Assembly (NCBI GenBank): GCA_964407325.1
Contig: CAYOVA010000007.1
Span: 1-54,710 of the forward strand
Origin: JAOAFZ01 sp964407325
GTDB taxonomy: Bacteria > Patescibacteriota > Microgenomatia > UBA1406 > GWC2-37-13
DNA length: 54,710 bases
Reading direction: 5' to 3'
A model generated the notes under the pieces. That model searched no databases. It saw nothing but the letters and a program-made list of their open reading frames with translations, and had not been told where the DNA came from. Position 1 is the stretch's first letter. Every line of letters begins with the position of its first letter. The translations under genes and the position numbers were made by a program. Of the stretch, positions 31,856 through 40,558 are shown one piece after another.

Positions 31856-34800
31856 ATGCAGCAGACCAATGTCTCTTCTAAAGATCAACCTGGAAAAGAT
31901 CACGAAAACAAGCCGAATCCCAACCAGGCATTTATTGATATGGAGCATAAGTGGCTGGAACACTGGTATAAATCCGGGATCACAGATAAATACAGAGCTA
32001 AAAATGTTTCTTCAAAAGAAACCTTCTCCTTTATGGATGGCCCTATCACAGCAAATAATCCTATGGGTGTTCATCATGCATGGGGACGCTCGTATAAAGA
32101 CCTTTGGCAGAAATTTCACAATCTCCTCGGTCACAAACAACGATTCCAAAATGGATTTGATTGTCAGGGTCTATGGGTTGAAGTAGAAGTAGAAAAAGAA
32201 CTGGGTCTTAAAAGCAAGAAAGATATCGAAAACCTCGTTCCTGGTGACAAAAAAGCAAGTATCGCAAAGTTCGTACAACTCTGTAAAGATCGTGTCCTCA
32301 AGTTTTCGGAAATCCAAACTCAGCAATCCAAACGCTTGGGCTATTTTATGGACTGGGACCACTCGTACTACACAATGAGTGCCGAGAATAACTACATGAT
32401 CTGGCACTTCCTTAAAAAATGTTTTGAAAACGGCTGGATCTATAAAGGACATGATTCTGTACCATGGTGTCCACGCTGTGGCACCTCTATTTCTCAACAC
32501 GAAATGCTTACGGAAGATTATTCTGAAGTGCAGCATGAGACTGTATTCTTTAAACTCAAAATAGCACCAGATAATTTAGGAAAAGTCGGAGCACAGGAAC
32601 AAGCCTATTTCCTTGCGTGGACAACGACACCTTGGACAGTGCCGGGTAATGTGGCCTTAGCAGTGAATACTGAAATTAACTACAACCTTATTAAAACTGA
32701 ATCAGGCCAAAATCTCATCCTTGCAGAATCAAGAACGAAAGATTCAATCAAAGAAAAGTATGAAGTCGTCAAAGTTTTCACTGGTAAAGACCTACATGGC
32801 ATCAGTTACGAAGGCCCATTCGACGAGCTGGAACGGGTACAGGAAGCAAAAGCGCTTCATCCTGATACTTTTCATACTGTCGTCGACGGTTCTGCAATTG
32901 TAACTGAAACAGAAGGTACGGGCATCCTCCACGTAGCACCAGGACAGGGACAGGAAGACTTTAACCTGGGAAAACAGTACAAGCTTTCTGTAATCGAACT
33001 GATTGAAGAAGATGCCAGTTACTACAAAGGACTTGGTGAATTTTCAGGACAGAATGCCAAACAAAAGCCAGGAATGATATTTACATTCCTTAAAGAACAT
33101 GCAAATGGTGAATTCTTCTACAAAACACAGTCATACAGGCATCGCTATCCGCTGTGCTGGAGATGTAAAACAGAACTAGTTTGGCGCGTCGTAGACGAGT
33201 GGTACATTGCCATGGATAAGCCTTCAGCAAATGGTAAAAACAAGAGAACACTTCGACAGAGAATGGTAGAAGTTGCGAAAAAAATTCAGTGGATTCCTGA
33301 ATTCGGTCTCGATAGAGAACTGGACTGGCTTGATAAAATGCATGACTGGCTTATTTCAAAAAAAAGATATTGGGGATTGGCATTGCCAATCTGGGTATCT
33401 GAAGATGGAAAAGAATTTGAAGTCATCGGCGGGGAAGACGAGCTAAAGCAGCGAGCAATAGAAGGATATGAAGAACTTGAAGGTCATACTCCACACAGAC
33501 CTTTTATAGATAACATCAAAATAAAATCCGCATCCGGAAAAATAATGAATCGAGTTCCTGACGTCGGAAATGTCTGGCTTGATGCAGGTATCGTTCCATA
33601 CTCAACAATTACTGATCCAAAAACCGGAAAAGTTGCCTATATCGCGAATAAGGAATTTTTTAATGAATGGTTCCCAATTGATTTAATTACCGAATCGTTC
33701 CCTGGTCAGTTTAAAAACTGGTTTTACTCAATGATTGCCATGTCTACTGTTTTGGAGGATACCAATCCATACAAAACAGTCATCGGATATGCCACTCTTC
33801 TTGCTGAAGACGGCCGTGCAATGCATAAAAGCTGGGGCAACTCAATCGAATTCAACGAAGGCGCCGATAAAATCGGTGTTGATGTCATGCGCTGGATGTA
33901 TGCCCGCCAGAATTACACTGACAATATGCTCTTTGGCTACAAAAAAGGTGATGAAGTACGTCGCCAGGTGTATTTGTTAATCTGGAACGTCTACAAATTC
34001 TTTATGGAATATGGACAGCTTGATGGCATCAGTTACAAGGAATTCAGTACAGAACTGAATCCGGAAAACTCAAAAAATGTTCTTGATAAGTGGATTCTGA
34101 ATAGAATGATCTACCTTGTAAGTTATAGTAAGGAATCTCTCTTAAAATACAACATACGAGACTTTGCTATCGAAACGGAATCGTTTATCAACGATCTTTC
34201 CACATGGTACCTCCGCAGAAGCCGTGACCGTGTCTGGATGCATGCAGAATCTGAAGAAGATAAAAGCAGCTTCTACAAGACGCTGTATACTGTACTTGTT
34301 AATCTCAGCGTTATTCTGTCACCTGTAATGCCGTTTATTACGGAAGAAGTGTATACCTCATTAACAGGGAATGAATCAGTACATCTTGCACAGTGGCCGG
34401 AATTAAGTGTTAAGCAAGATGAAGTACTTATAGAAGATATGAAGCGCGTGCGAGCAGTGGTGGAAGCAGGGCATAGAACACGCAAAGAAACGAAAATCAA
34501 AGTTCGTCAACCTTTGCAGCATGCCTTTGTAGTGCTGCCTAAAGATATGAAATTACTACACGAAGATTATGAAGATGCATACAAAAAACTCATTGCCGAA
34601 GAGCTGAATGTAAAAGAAGTTTCATTGAAAGCTGAACCTATACCCCTCGACCCTAACGTAACATATGATACAGCGTTAACCGAAGAGCTTCTTATGGAAG
34701 GAAGAGTACGAGAACTTATTCGTTCCATCCAATCTGAACGTAAAAAACTGAATATAAAATTGGATCAAAAAGTAAAACTTACCATTCCTGAAGAATTCAA

Positions 34801-34876
34801 AGGACATGAACAGGAAATTGCAAAGGCAGTACTAACGGAAACCATCGCAATTGGACCAGAACTTAAGGTAGAATAA
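31856..34876 (+). CDS. ileS: Isoleucyl-tRNA synthetase
   Basis: Class I aminoacyl-tRNA synthetase charging tRNA-Ile; 1006 residues. The catalytic core, the editing domain insertion (FLAWTTTPWTVPGNVALAVN; GTGILHVAPGQGQEDF) and the anticodon-binding C-terminus are all present, and WLISKKRYWGLALPIWV is typical of IleRS. The two class I signatures are unusual: the HIGH position reads VHHAWGR (72-78) and the KMSKS position reads MHKSWGN (about 656-662). Cysteine pairs WCPRCG and CWRCK suggest a bound metal. TACAAT at 31842-31847 is 8 bp before the ATG (leaderless). rodA follows after 4 bp. Confidence 0.94.
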   Translation: MQQTNVSSKDQPGKDHENKPNPNQAFIDMEHKWLEHWYKSGITDKYRAKNVSSKETFSFMDGPITANNPMGVHHAWGRSYKDLWQKFHNLLGHKQRFQNGFDCQGLWVEVEVEKELGLKSKKDIENLVPGDKKASIAKFVQLCKDRVLKFSEIQTQQSKRLGYFMDWDHSYYTMSAENNYMIWHFLKKCFENGWIYKGHDSVPWCPRCGTSISQHEMLTEDYSEVQHETVFFKLKIAPDNLGKVGAQEQAYFLAWTTTPWTVPGNVALAVNTEINYNLIKTESGQNLILAESRTKDSIKEKYEVVKVFTGKDLHGISYEGPFDELERVQEAKALHPDTFHTVVDGSAIVTETEGTGILHVAPGQGQEDFNLGKQYKLSVIELIEEDASYYKGLGEFSGQNAKQKPGMIFTFLKEHANGEFFYKTQSYRHRYPLCWRCKTELVWRVVDEWYIAMDKPSANGKNKRTLRQRMVEVAKKIQWIPEFGLDRELDWLDKMHDWLISKKRYWGLALPIWVSEDGKEFEVIGGEDELKQRAIEGYEELEGHTPHRPFIDNIKIKSASGKIMNRVPDVGNVWLDAGIVPYSTITDPKTGKVAYIANKEFFNEWFPIDLITESFPGQFKNWFYSMIAMSTVLEDTNPYKTVIGYATLLAEDGRAMHKSWGNSIEFNEGADKIGVDVMRWMYARQNYTDNMLFGYKKGDEVRRQVYLLIWNVYKFFMEYGQLDGISYKEFSTELNPENSKNVLDKWILNRMIYLVSYSKESLLKYNIRDFAIETESFINDLSTWYLRRSRDRVWMHAESEEDKSSFYKTLYTVLVNLSVILSPVMPFITEEVYTSLTGNESVHLAQWPELSVKQDEVLIEDMKRVRAVVEAGHRTRKETKIKVRQPLQHAFVVLPKDMKLLHEDYEDAYKKLIAEELNVKEVSLKAEPIPLDPNVTYDTALTEELLMEGRVRELIRSIQSERKKLNIKLDQKVKLTIPEEFKGHEQEIAKAVLTETIAIGPELKVE

Positions 34877-34880
34877 TAGC

Positions 34881-35924
34881 ATGTGGCGGTTTCTAATTCC
34901 TACGTTTATCCTTCTTGTGTTTGGCTTGTTTAATCTAGCCGGTATCAAGCCGCATCTGTTAATGGATCAGGGGATCTTTGTGGGAATATCTCTGCTTGTA
35001 TTTATTATCGTAAAAAAAATCGGTGTCATCTTTTTTAGATTAAACTCCATGGCTATTTACGTAATTTTTATTGTATTGCTCGCTTTAACACTATTTATTG
35101 GAGAAGATATAAACGGTTCCAGACGATGGATCAATCTGTACTTTTACAACTTCCAGCCATCTGAGTTTTTTAAGGTGTTTTCTATCTTGATTTTGAGTGA
35201 TTTCCTTGCCAAAAACCAGCGTAATCTTGCTCATTTTTCAACCTTTCTTGTAATTATTGCTAGCTTTGCCATTCCGGCTTTTCTTATTTTCCAGCAACCG
35301 GATCTTGAAACAGCAGTACTTATTTCTGCTATGTTTCTGGTAATTTGTTTGTTTTCTGAAGTCCCAAAAAGGTATATTTTTACTCTTATTGGATTTGGTC
35401 TACTCCTATTACCAGGGGCGTGGTTTTTTCTTGAAGACTATCAAAAAAACCGTATTCTTTCGTTTATGAATCCACAGCTTGATCCCCAAGGGACAGCATA
35501 TAACATGTCACAGTCAATTATTACCATTGGGTCAGGACAGTTGTTTGGAAGGGGACTGGGACTAGGGAAACAATCCACCTTGTTTTTCCTTCCCGAAAAC
35601 CATACCGATTTTGCATTTGCTTCCTTAGTTGAACAATTTGGCTTTTTAGGAGGGGCTACGGTAATAGTGCTGTATCTCTTTCTTGCTCTTATGTTTATAC
35701 GTACAATCTTAAGGAACGTAGGTAAAAAAGGCGATCATAATCGCTTTCAGTACTTCTTTGCCACAGGTTTTTTTATCTATTTTATATTCCAGGTATTTAT
35801 TAATATTGGTATGAATTTAGGATTATTGCCGGTATCCGGAACTGCACTCCCGTTAATTTCATATGGAGGGTCGAGTTTATTGACCTGGATGATAGGATTG
35901 GCGTTCTTGTCCGAACAGTCGTAG
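34881..35924 (+). CDS. rodA: SEDS glycosyltransferase RodA-like
   Basis: Second FtsW/RodA/SpoVE family protein in the window: 347 residues and about 10 transmembrane helices. Landmarks: INLYFYNFQPSEFFKVFSIL, FQQPDLETAVLISAM, NPQLDPQGTAYNMSQSIITI, GSGQLFGRGLGLGKQS, LPENHTDFAFASLVEQFGFL and LPLISYGGSSLLTWM. The DPQGTAYN and ENHTDF wording is that of polymerases working outside the septum. Since ftsW is already accounted for in the dcw run, RodA (wall elongation) is the natural role. No dedicated class B PBP partner is seen nearby. It is probably cotranscribed with ileS. Confidence 0.85.
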   Translation: MWRFLIPTFILLVFGLFNLAGIKPHLLMDQGIFVGISLLVFIIVKKIGVIFFRLNSMAIYVIFIVLLALTLFIGEDINGSRRWINLYFYNFQPSEFFKVFSILILSDFLAKNQRNLAHFSTFLVIIASFAIPAFLIFQQPDLETAVLISAMFLVICLFSEVPKRYIFTLIGFGLLLLPGAWFFLEDYQKNRILSFMNPQLDPQGTAYNMSQSIITIGSGQLFGRGLGLGKQSTLFFLPENHTDFAFASLVEQFGFLGGATVIVLYLFLALMFIRTILRNVGKKGDHNRFQYFFATGFFIYFIFQVFINIGMNLGLLPVSGTALPLISYGGSSLLTWMIGLAFLSEQS

Positions 35925-35941
35925 CGCAAATAGAAATACGC

Positions 35942-35970
35942 TTGCATTTTCACCGTTACAATCGTAAAAT
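35942..35970 (+). promoter_or_regulatory. rplU-rpmA promoter
   Basis: TTGCAT (35942-35947), 17-bp spacer, TAAAAT (35965-35970), followed 10 bp later by the ATG of rplU, predicting a leader of only about 3-4 nt. A longer reading frame of rplU begins with TTG at 35942, that is, on the -35 box itself, so that start can be excluded. Confidence 0.65.
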
Positions 35971-35980
35971 ATATACTTCT

Positions 35981-36286
35981 ATGGCTAAATACGCAATTAT
36001 TCGAACCGGTGGAAAACAGTATCTTGTTCGTGAAAACGAAGAGATTTTTGTGGAAAAATTAACAGGAGAAGCTAATGACAAGATCGAACTTGAAACACTT
36101 GGTACTTTTGATGGTGATAAGGTAGAACTTGGAGCACCTTCACTCAAAAATTCTGTGGGAGCACAGGTTATTGAACATGTGCAGGGAGATAAACTTCATG
36201 TATACAAGTTCAAGTCAAAAGTAAGATATCGAAAAAAGCAAGGCTTTAGACCCCAACTTACCAAAATTAAAATTCTCTCAATCTAA
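35981..36286 (+). CDS. rplU: 50S ribosomal protein L21
   Basis: Ribosomal protein of the large subunit, 101 residues, binding 23S rRNA near the L20 site. The canonical start MAKYAIIRTGGKQYLV fixes the ATG at 35981. The C-terminal KLHVYKFKSKVRYRKKQGFR and TKIKILSI match the family. Length is normal. rpmA follows after 2 bp, the usual L21-L27 pair. Confidence 0.96.
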   Translation: MAKYAIIRTGGKQYLVRENEEIFVEKLTGEANDKIELETLGTFDGDKVELGAPSLKNSVGAQVIEHVQGDKLHVYKFKSKVRYRKKQGFRPQLTKIKILSI

Positions 36287-36288
36287 CA

Positions 36289-36657
36289 ATGGCACATACA
36301 AAAGCACAGCGCGCAGTAAAAGGAAATCGTGATTCACGTTCAAAGCGACGTGGTGTGAAGTTGTTTGGTGGCCAGACTGCAAGAATAGGAAGTATCATTA
36401 TTCGCCAGAAAGGTTCAAAGTTCAATCCGGGAATTGGAACATTCATGGCAAAAGACTTCACCATTCACGCAGGAGTTGATGGTGTTGTTCGCTTCCAGGA
36501 ACAGCGTGGCAAGATGTTTGTTCATGTCGATATGGCGCAGGCCATAGCAGAAAAAGCACCTGTAAAAGAAGCATCATCAAAAAAGCATGCTAAAAAAGCA
36601 AAGAAAGCAGAACCGGAAGTAATTCCAAGTGATGCAGCAGAAACAGCAACTCTCTAA
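36289..36657 (+). CDS. rpmA: 50S ribosomal protein L27
   Basis: Large-subunit protein whose N-terminus reaches the peptidyl-transferase centre; 122 residues. The core GVKLFGGQTARIGSIIIRQK and KDFTIHAGVDGVVRF is typical. Two differences: the N-terminus reads MAHTKAQRAVKGNRDS where most bacteria have a KKAGGSSRNGRDS pattern, and there is a Lys/Ala-rich C-terminal extension of about 35 residues (SSKKHAKKAKKAEPEVIP). No cleavable N-terminal leader, as found in Firmicutes L27, is present. Confidence 0.96.
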   Translation: MAHTKAQRAVKGNRDSRSKRRGVKLFGGQTARIGSIIIRQKGSKFNPGIGTFMAKDFTIHAGVDGVVRFQEQRGKMFVHVDMAQAIAEKAPVKEASSKKHAKKAKKAEPEVIPSDAAETATL

Positions 36658-36733
36658 TCTTCACACATCCAAAATCTGTTTTAATTAAGTGCAATTAAAT
36701 TTCTTCAAGTATAATCTCTTATAGAGTAATTAG

Positions 36734-36748
36734 TTGTTACCGTAACAA
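36734..36748. promoter_or_regulatory. Perfect palindrome upstream of the ParB-like gene
   Basis: TTGTTAC-C-GTAACAA: two 7-bp arms around one base, 15 bp before the ATG at 36764 and about 18 bp downstream of a TATAAT (36710-36715). Its position in the short leader suits an operator, perhaps for autoregulation by the HTH protein that follows. Binding is an inference. Confidence 0.45.
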
Positions 36749-36763
36749 TTCTTCTAACATACA

Positions 36764-37309
36764 ATGGACGACATTCAACACGCTTATCAGCGTATCAAAA
36801 ACAGCAAAGATATTTTTGAAAAAGCACGACTTCTTAAATTCCTCAAAGAATATGATATTAGATTAACTGACATCTCAAAAGAATTAGGAATGAAGCCGGC
36901 ATACGTTTCACATTTCCTCCGGCTAAACAAGATTCCGGATATTATTATTGATGGTTATTATGCACGGTTAGTTACCGCTTCCCACCTGTTTATTATCGCC
37001 CGGCTTAAAGATGTAAAGACAATGGTAAAGGTGTACGAAAAAGTTCTTTCTGAGAGTCTTACTTCATTGCAAACTGAATCAGTAGTACGAGAAGAGCTCT
37101 ATCAAACGAAAACTGAAGGGGAACGCCTCTCAAAAGACGATGTTGAACGGTTCGAGCGATTGTTACAAAGGCTGCTGGGAGATGTGCATCTCGATCTTGT
37201 CCAAACTCGTATTCATTCAAAGCTCACCATCACTGCAAAAGGAAGTCTGGCAAAGACATCTTCTACTGTCGCAAAGCTCTATCATCTGCTTAAAGAAAGT
37301 AATTCCTGA
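36764..37309 (+). CDS. ParB/KorB-like helix-turn-helix protein (no ParB nuclease domain)
   Basis: A 181-residue DNA-binding protein. The centre looks like the HTH domain of ParB/Noc proteins: LTDISKELGMKPAYVSHFLR (about 34-53), then KIPDIIIDGYYARLVTASHL and IARLKDVKTMVKVYEKVLSE, the helices that follow the HTH in ParB. The N-terminal ParB CTPase/nuclease-like domain (with the GERRWRA box) is absent, so it should not be called a partition protein without other evidence. A regulator of local genes or a nucleoid-associated role is possible. Its 3' end overlaps the convergent lepB by 28 bp. Confidence 0.65.
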   Translation: MDDIQHAYQRIKNSKDIFEKARLLKFLKEYDIRLTDISKELGMKPAYVSHFLRLNKIPDIIIDGYYARLVTASHLFIIARLKDVKTMVKVYEKVLSESLTSLQTESVVREELYQTKTEGERLSKDDVERFERLLQRLLGDVHLDLVQTRIHSKLTITAKGSLAKTSSTVAKLYHLLKESNS

Positions 37310-37908
37310 TCGAAGTACGTATAGCTTAAAGGGTTCCTAAAATCACTCGGGAAGGGGTTTTCGATCAAGCCGGCTTTCTGAGGTGGCAAGTAGCGGTAAA
37401 ATACCTGTCCTACAACACTTTCAAACGTAATTGGTCCAAACTCACGCGAGTCTGAAGATCGGGCTCGGTTATCTCCCATAACAAATATATACCCATCTGG
37501 AACAGTATAGGGAACACCATTACGGGTAAACCCGTTTTCCCAGAGTACTGTAGGAGAACCAATATAAGGTTCATCGAGCTTCCGCTCATTCACAAACACG
37601 TCGTTATTGGTAATGGTTATTGTGTCTCCGGGTAAGCCAATAATACGCTTAATGTATTCTATTTCCGGGTTTTTAGGGGATTTAAAAACAATAACATCTC
37701 CACGGTTATGCGTACGAAACTTGTAGGTAACCTTGCTGGTAAAAATATAATCGCCCGATGCAAATGTGTAATCCATGGAAACGCCCTTAACTTGATTCGG
37801 TTGCACAATAAAAAGATAGAGAACGATAAAAAGAGAGCCGATAAAGACAATCGTTTCAAGTATCTCCATTACGAAGAAAAAAAGTCCTTTCAAAAACCCT
37901 AGTATCAT
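37282..37908 (-). CDS. lepB: Signal peptidase I
   Basis: Membrane serine protease that removes signal peptides of exported proteins, such as the secreted enzymes encoded here. With the start at 37908 it has 208 residues and one N-terminal transmembrane segment (about 8-35). Catalytic serine in NQVKGVSMDYTFASGDYI (S44), catalytic lysine in EYIKRIIGLPGDTITI (K87), and box GDNRARSSDSREFGPI. The open frame extends back to 38037, but that part is the translated antisense of tRNA-Val. A -10 box (TACAAT) 6 bp before the ATG confirms the shorter, leaderless form. Confidence 0.94.
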   Translation of the reverse strand: MILGFLKGLFFFVMEILETIVFIGSLFIVLYLFIVQPNQVKGVSMDYTFASGDYIFTSKVTYKFRTHNRGDVIVFKSPKNPEIEYIKRIIGLPGDTITITNNDVFVNERKLDEPYIGSPTVLWENGFTRNGVPYTVPDGYIFVMGDNRARSSDSREFGPITFESVVGQVFYRYLPPQKAGLIENPFPSDFRNPLSYTYFDQELLSLSR

Positions 37909-37914
37909 TGTAAG

Positions 37915-37943
37915 ATTGTACCCGTTCTCGCGTACGAAAACAA
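37915..37943 (-). promoter_or_regulatory. lepB promoter (divergent with tRNA-Val)
   Basis: On the minus strand: TTGTTT (37943-37938), 17-bp spacer, TACAAT (37920-37915), then 6 bp to the ATG. The tRNA-Val -10 box (TATAAT, 37946-37951, plus strand) begins 3 bp away, so the two promoters are back to back. Confidence 0.65.
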
Positions 37944-37961
37944 GGTATAATAGCTGGTACA

Positions 37962-38034
37962 GGTCGCATAGCTCAGTTGGTAGAGCGTTGCATTCACATT
38001 GCAAATGTCGGGGGTTCAAGTCCCTCTGCGACCA
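37962..38034 (+). tRNA. tRNA-Val (anticodon CAC)
   Basis: Full cloverleaf: acceptor GGTCGCA/TGCGACC, D arm GCTC-AGTTGGTA-GAGC, anticodon stem TTGCA/TGCAA with loop TTCACAT (CAC, reads GUG), T arm GGGGG-TTCAAGT-CCCTC with one G-T pair, discriminator A. CCA is not encoded. A TATAAT at 37946-37951 precedes it. Confidence 0.96.
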
Positions 38035-38075
38035 CACGTTCTGTACTCTATTGGCGCTACAAATAAATTAATAAT

Positions 38076-38768
38076 ATGAACGCTGCATTTTTTACTGTCT
38101 ACTACAATACACCAGTTAGATTTAAGAAACAGTTAAGCACAGATTGTGGTCGCCTCGGTCTTCCCCTGCATGCGGATGATGTTTCCGGTGAAAAAAAAGG
38201 GTATGCAGAGTCATTAAATGGATTGATTGAAGCAAACTTCAATTCATATGATATTTTTTTTCTTGGGAATCCCGATATTCATATGGCAGGAATTCCACGC
38301 GATGAATTGCATGTAGCAGCTGAACATTTCGACATCTGGGGGTACGCTATGAAGCAGAATGGGAAAATCTACTATGGCGGAGAGCTGGATAAATGGAGAA
38401 TGAGCGGAGGCCTTATCAAGAATAAACCTGTTCAGCGCTTTTTTAGCTGTGATTTTGTTTCCGGATCACTTATGGCGGTAACCAAAGATGTGTTCCGCAA
38501 AATCGGCTACCTTGACGAATCGTTTTTTATGTATTATGAAGATGTTGAATTTTGTACCCGAGCTAGAAGAAAAGGGTTACGAGTAGGAATAGATTCGGAA
38601 CAATGGTACGAACATTTTGAATCTTCCGATGCCAATCCGGAAAAAAAGAAATATTTAGCTCGAAATAGAATGAAGTTCTTGTGGAAGTATGGTAGTTTCC
38701 GGCAAAAGATGTATGAACTGGCCCGATTGCCAATCACCTTGGTAGAAGAAGGTAAATACCTGATATGA
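38076..38768 (+). CDS. Glycosyltransferase family 2 (rhamnosyltransferase-like)
   Basis: A 230-residue cytosolic glycosyltransferase. It begins FFTVYYNTPVRFKKQL, reads KGYAESLNGLIEANFNSYDI and FFLGNPDIHM (NPD in place of the usual N.D metal motif), and has the GT2 acceptor-side signature FVSGSLMAVTKDVFRKIGYL followed by ESFFMYYEDVEFCTRARRKG (YEDVE). It lacks a clear membrane helix. First of four genes that look like a surface polysaccharide unit. It overlaps the next gene by 4 bp (ATGA). Sugar specificity cannot be told from sequence. Confidence 0.85.
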   Translation: MNAAFFTVYYNTPVRFKKQLSTDCGRLGLPLHADDVSGEKKGYAESLNGLIEANFNSYDIFFLGNPDIHMAGIPRDELHVAAEHFDIWGYAMKQNGKIYYGGELDKWRMSGGLIKNKPVQRFFSCDFVSGSLMAVTKDVFRKIGYLDESFFMYYEDVEFCTRARRKGLRVGIDSEQWYEHFESSDANPEKKKYLARNRMKFLWKYGSFRQKMYELARLPITLVEEGKYLI

Positions 38769-39766
38769 AAATAGCAGTAGACGGGGGAGCATTATGCTCG
38801 CCACCGGGAAAACAATTTGGGACATTTCGTTTTACAACAGAACTACTTCACGCTCTTTCGAAGTATGGTACTCACGATTACACAATCTACAGTTTTTGCG
38901 AAGTTCCCAAAAAAGAACGGGTTCAAAAATTGCAGTATACTCTTGTAACTCCCTCCTTTGCCTGGATGAAAGTCCCGTTGCCATTAAAGCTAGCATCGGA
39001 TAAGCCCGATGTTTTTTTAGCATCGAGTCAGGTAGTTCCGTTTGGCTTTAAAGGAAAGAAAATAGTGTTCTCCCATGGATTATCGTTTTACTTTTACCCC
39101 AAATATTACAAAGAAGAATACCCTCGCCTTAAGGCGCAATTGGACGAATATACCAAAACAGCTGATATTATTGTTGTCTCTTCGGAAATGGTGAAGCAAG
39201 AAATGATTCGCATTCATCCTAAAGTAGAAAACAAGATAAAAGTTCTTCCGTTTGGAATATTTTCAAGACCGGTAAAACGCGCACGAAAACCGCAACCGTA
39301 TTTTTTGTACGTAGGATCCGATCAGGCTATTAAAAATGTAAGTGGATTGATTCATACCTTTACCCAATTCTGGAAAAACAATAGAACTACTCCATTTAAA
39401 CTACTCCTGGTAGGCACACAGCGCAAAAACCTGCCACCCTATATTGAACAAGTCTCGTTTGCTACTCACGAAGAACTGGCGAACCTGTATGCAAATGCAA
39501 CTGCCTATGTAACCTGTTCCTATTACGAGAGCTTTAATTTCCCTGTGGTTGAGGCATTATCAGCCGCTTGCCCAGTCGTTGCACTGGAAACGGCAGTTAC
39601 AGAAGAGCAATATCCCTTTGTCCAAACAGCTGAGACGATGGAAGAGTTGCAGTTTCTTTTTGAAAAGGCAGCTGTAGGAACATTTGAATTTGATGAACCT
39701 CCGAATATTACTTCTGTATTTAGCTGGGAACGCTATGTGAGCGAGCTGGAAAAACTTTATATATAA
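38765..39766 (+). CDS. Glycosyltransferase family 1/GT4 (GT-B fold)
   Basis: A 333-residue retaining GT-B glycosyltransferase. The N-terminal half begins MKIAVDGGALCSPPGKQFGT. The C-terminal half carries YFLYVGSDQAIKNVSGLIHT, KLLLVGTQRKNLPPYI, EELANLYANATAYVTCSYYE and SFNFPVVEALSAACPVVALE. The E(x7)E nucleotide-sugar motif reads ESFNFPVVE. It is likely to extend a lipid-linked glycan at the cytosolic face. Overlaps the previous gene by 4 bp; next gene follows after 6 bp. Confidence 0.88.
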   Translation: MKIAVDGGALCSPPGKQFGTFRFTTELLHALSKYGTHDYTIYSFCEVPKKERVQKLQYTLVTPSFAWMKVPLPLKLASDKPDVFLASSQVVPFGFKGKKIVFSHGLSFYFYPKYYKEEYPRLKAQLDEYTKTADIIVVSSEMVKQEMIRIHPKVENKIKVLPFGIFSRPVKRARKPQPYFLYVGSDQAIKNVSGLIHTFTQFWKNNRTTPFKLLLVGTQRKNLPPYIEQVSFATHEELANLYANATAYVTCSYYESFNFPVVEALSAACPVVALETAVTEEQYPFVQTAETMEELQFLFEKAAVGTFEFDEPPNITSVFSWERYVSELEKLYI

Positions 39767-39772
39767 TAGGCT

Positions 39773-40558
39773 ATGGCTCTTACTGCTATTGTTCTTACTC
39801 ATAACAGCGAAAAGACACTCGAACAGTGTCTTACAAGTCTCTCCTTTTGTGATGAAATCGTAATTGCAGATGACAATTCCATTGATTCTACCGTTTCTAT
39901 TGGGCAAAAATATACACAGAAGATAATGCAGCATACAATTCAGGATGATTTTGCTGCTCAACGAAACTGGATAATGGGACAAGCGTCCCATGACTGGATA
40001 GTATTTGTAGATAGTGACGAAGTGGTATCACCGGACCTACAAAATGAGATAAAAGCACTACAGTTCGATGCTGCCAGAGATATAACCTGTTACCGGATTA
40101 AACGGGTAGATATGTTTATGGGGAAAAAACTTTCCCATGGGGAGCTGTCAGATGCTGCTCAGAAGGGAATAATCCGTTTAGTACGAAAAGCGACAGGCTC
40201 GTGGAAGGGAATTGTTCATGAGGAATGGGTTCCGACCGCCGGTCAGATTGGAAGTCTACAGAATGTCATTATGCATTATCCGCATCCGACAATTGCTGAT
40301 TTTCTGCGAACAGTTAACCGATATAGTACACTACGAGCCAAAGAGCTGTATGCTGCCAAAAAAGGCGTTAACGGATTTGATATGCTCGCGTATCCGTTTG
40401 GCAAGTTTTTGTATACCTACTTCTTGAAAGGTGGTTTTCAAGATGGTCCAGGAGGCTTTATCTACTCTTTTTCAATGAGTTTCCATTCGTTTCTTGTGCG
40501 TGCTAAGTTATTCCAGTATTACCTCGATGCAAAACCGGCTCCAGCAAATCACCAGTAA
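39773..40558 (+). CDS. Glycosyltransferase family 2, WaaE/KdtX-like
   Basis: A 261-residue GT-A fold transferase: start ALTAIVLTHNSEKTLEQCLT, donor-site FCDEIVIADDNSIDSTV, metal motif WIVFVDSDEVVS (DSD), and WKGIVHEEWVPTAGQIG and IMHYPHPTIADFLRTVNRYS as seen in WaaE-type beta-glucosyltransferases. A hydrophobic C-terminal stretch (FGKFLYTYFLKGG) may touch the membrane. TATAAT at 39762-39767 lies 5 bp before the ATG, so it may also have its own leaderless transcript. It overlaps the polymerase gene by 32 bp. Confidence 0.85.
   Translation: MALTAIVLTHNSEKTLEQCLTSLSFCDEIVIADDNSIDSTVSIGQKYTQKIMQHTIQDDFAAQRNWIMGQASHDWIVFVDSDEVVSPDLQNEIKALQFDAARDITCYRIKRVDMFMGKKLSHGELSDAAQKGIIRLVRKATGSWKGIVHEEWVPTAGQIGSLQNVIMHYPHPTIADFLRTVNRYSTLRAKELYAAKKGVNGFDMLAYPFGKFLYTYFLKGGFQDGPGGFIYSFSMSFHSFLVRAKLFQYYLDAKPAPANHQ

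Noticed and set aside
35942..35980. TTG start for ribosomal protein L21
   Set aside because: The TTG is part of the -35 box, and the conserved N-terminus starts at 35981.
37909..38037. N-terminal extension of signal peptidase (MWSQRDLNPRHLQ...)
   Set aside because: It is the antisense of tRNA-Val; a -10 box and ATG 37908 give the normal protein.
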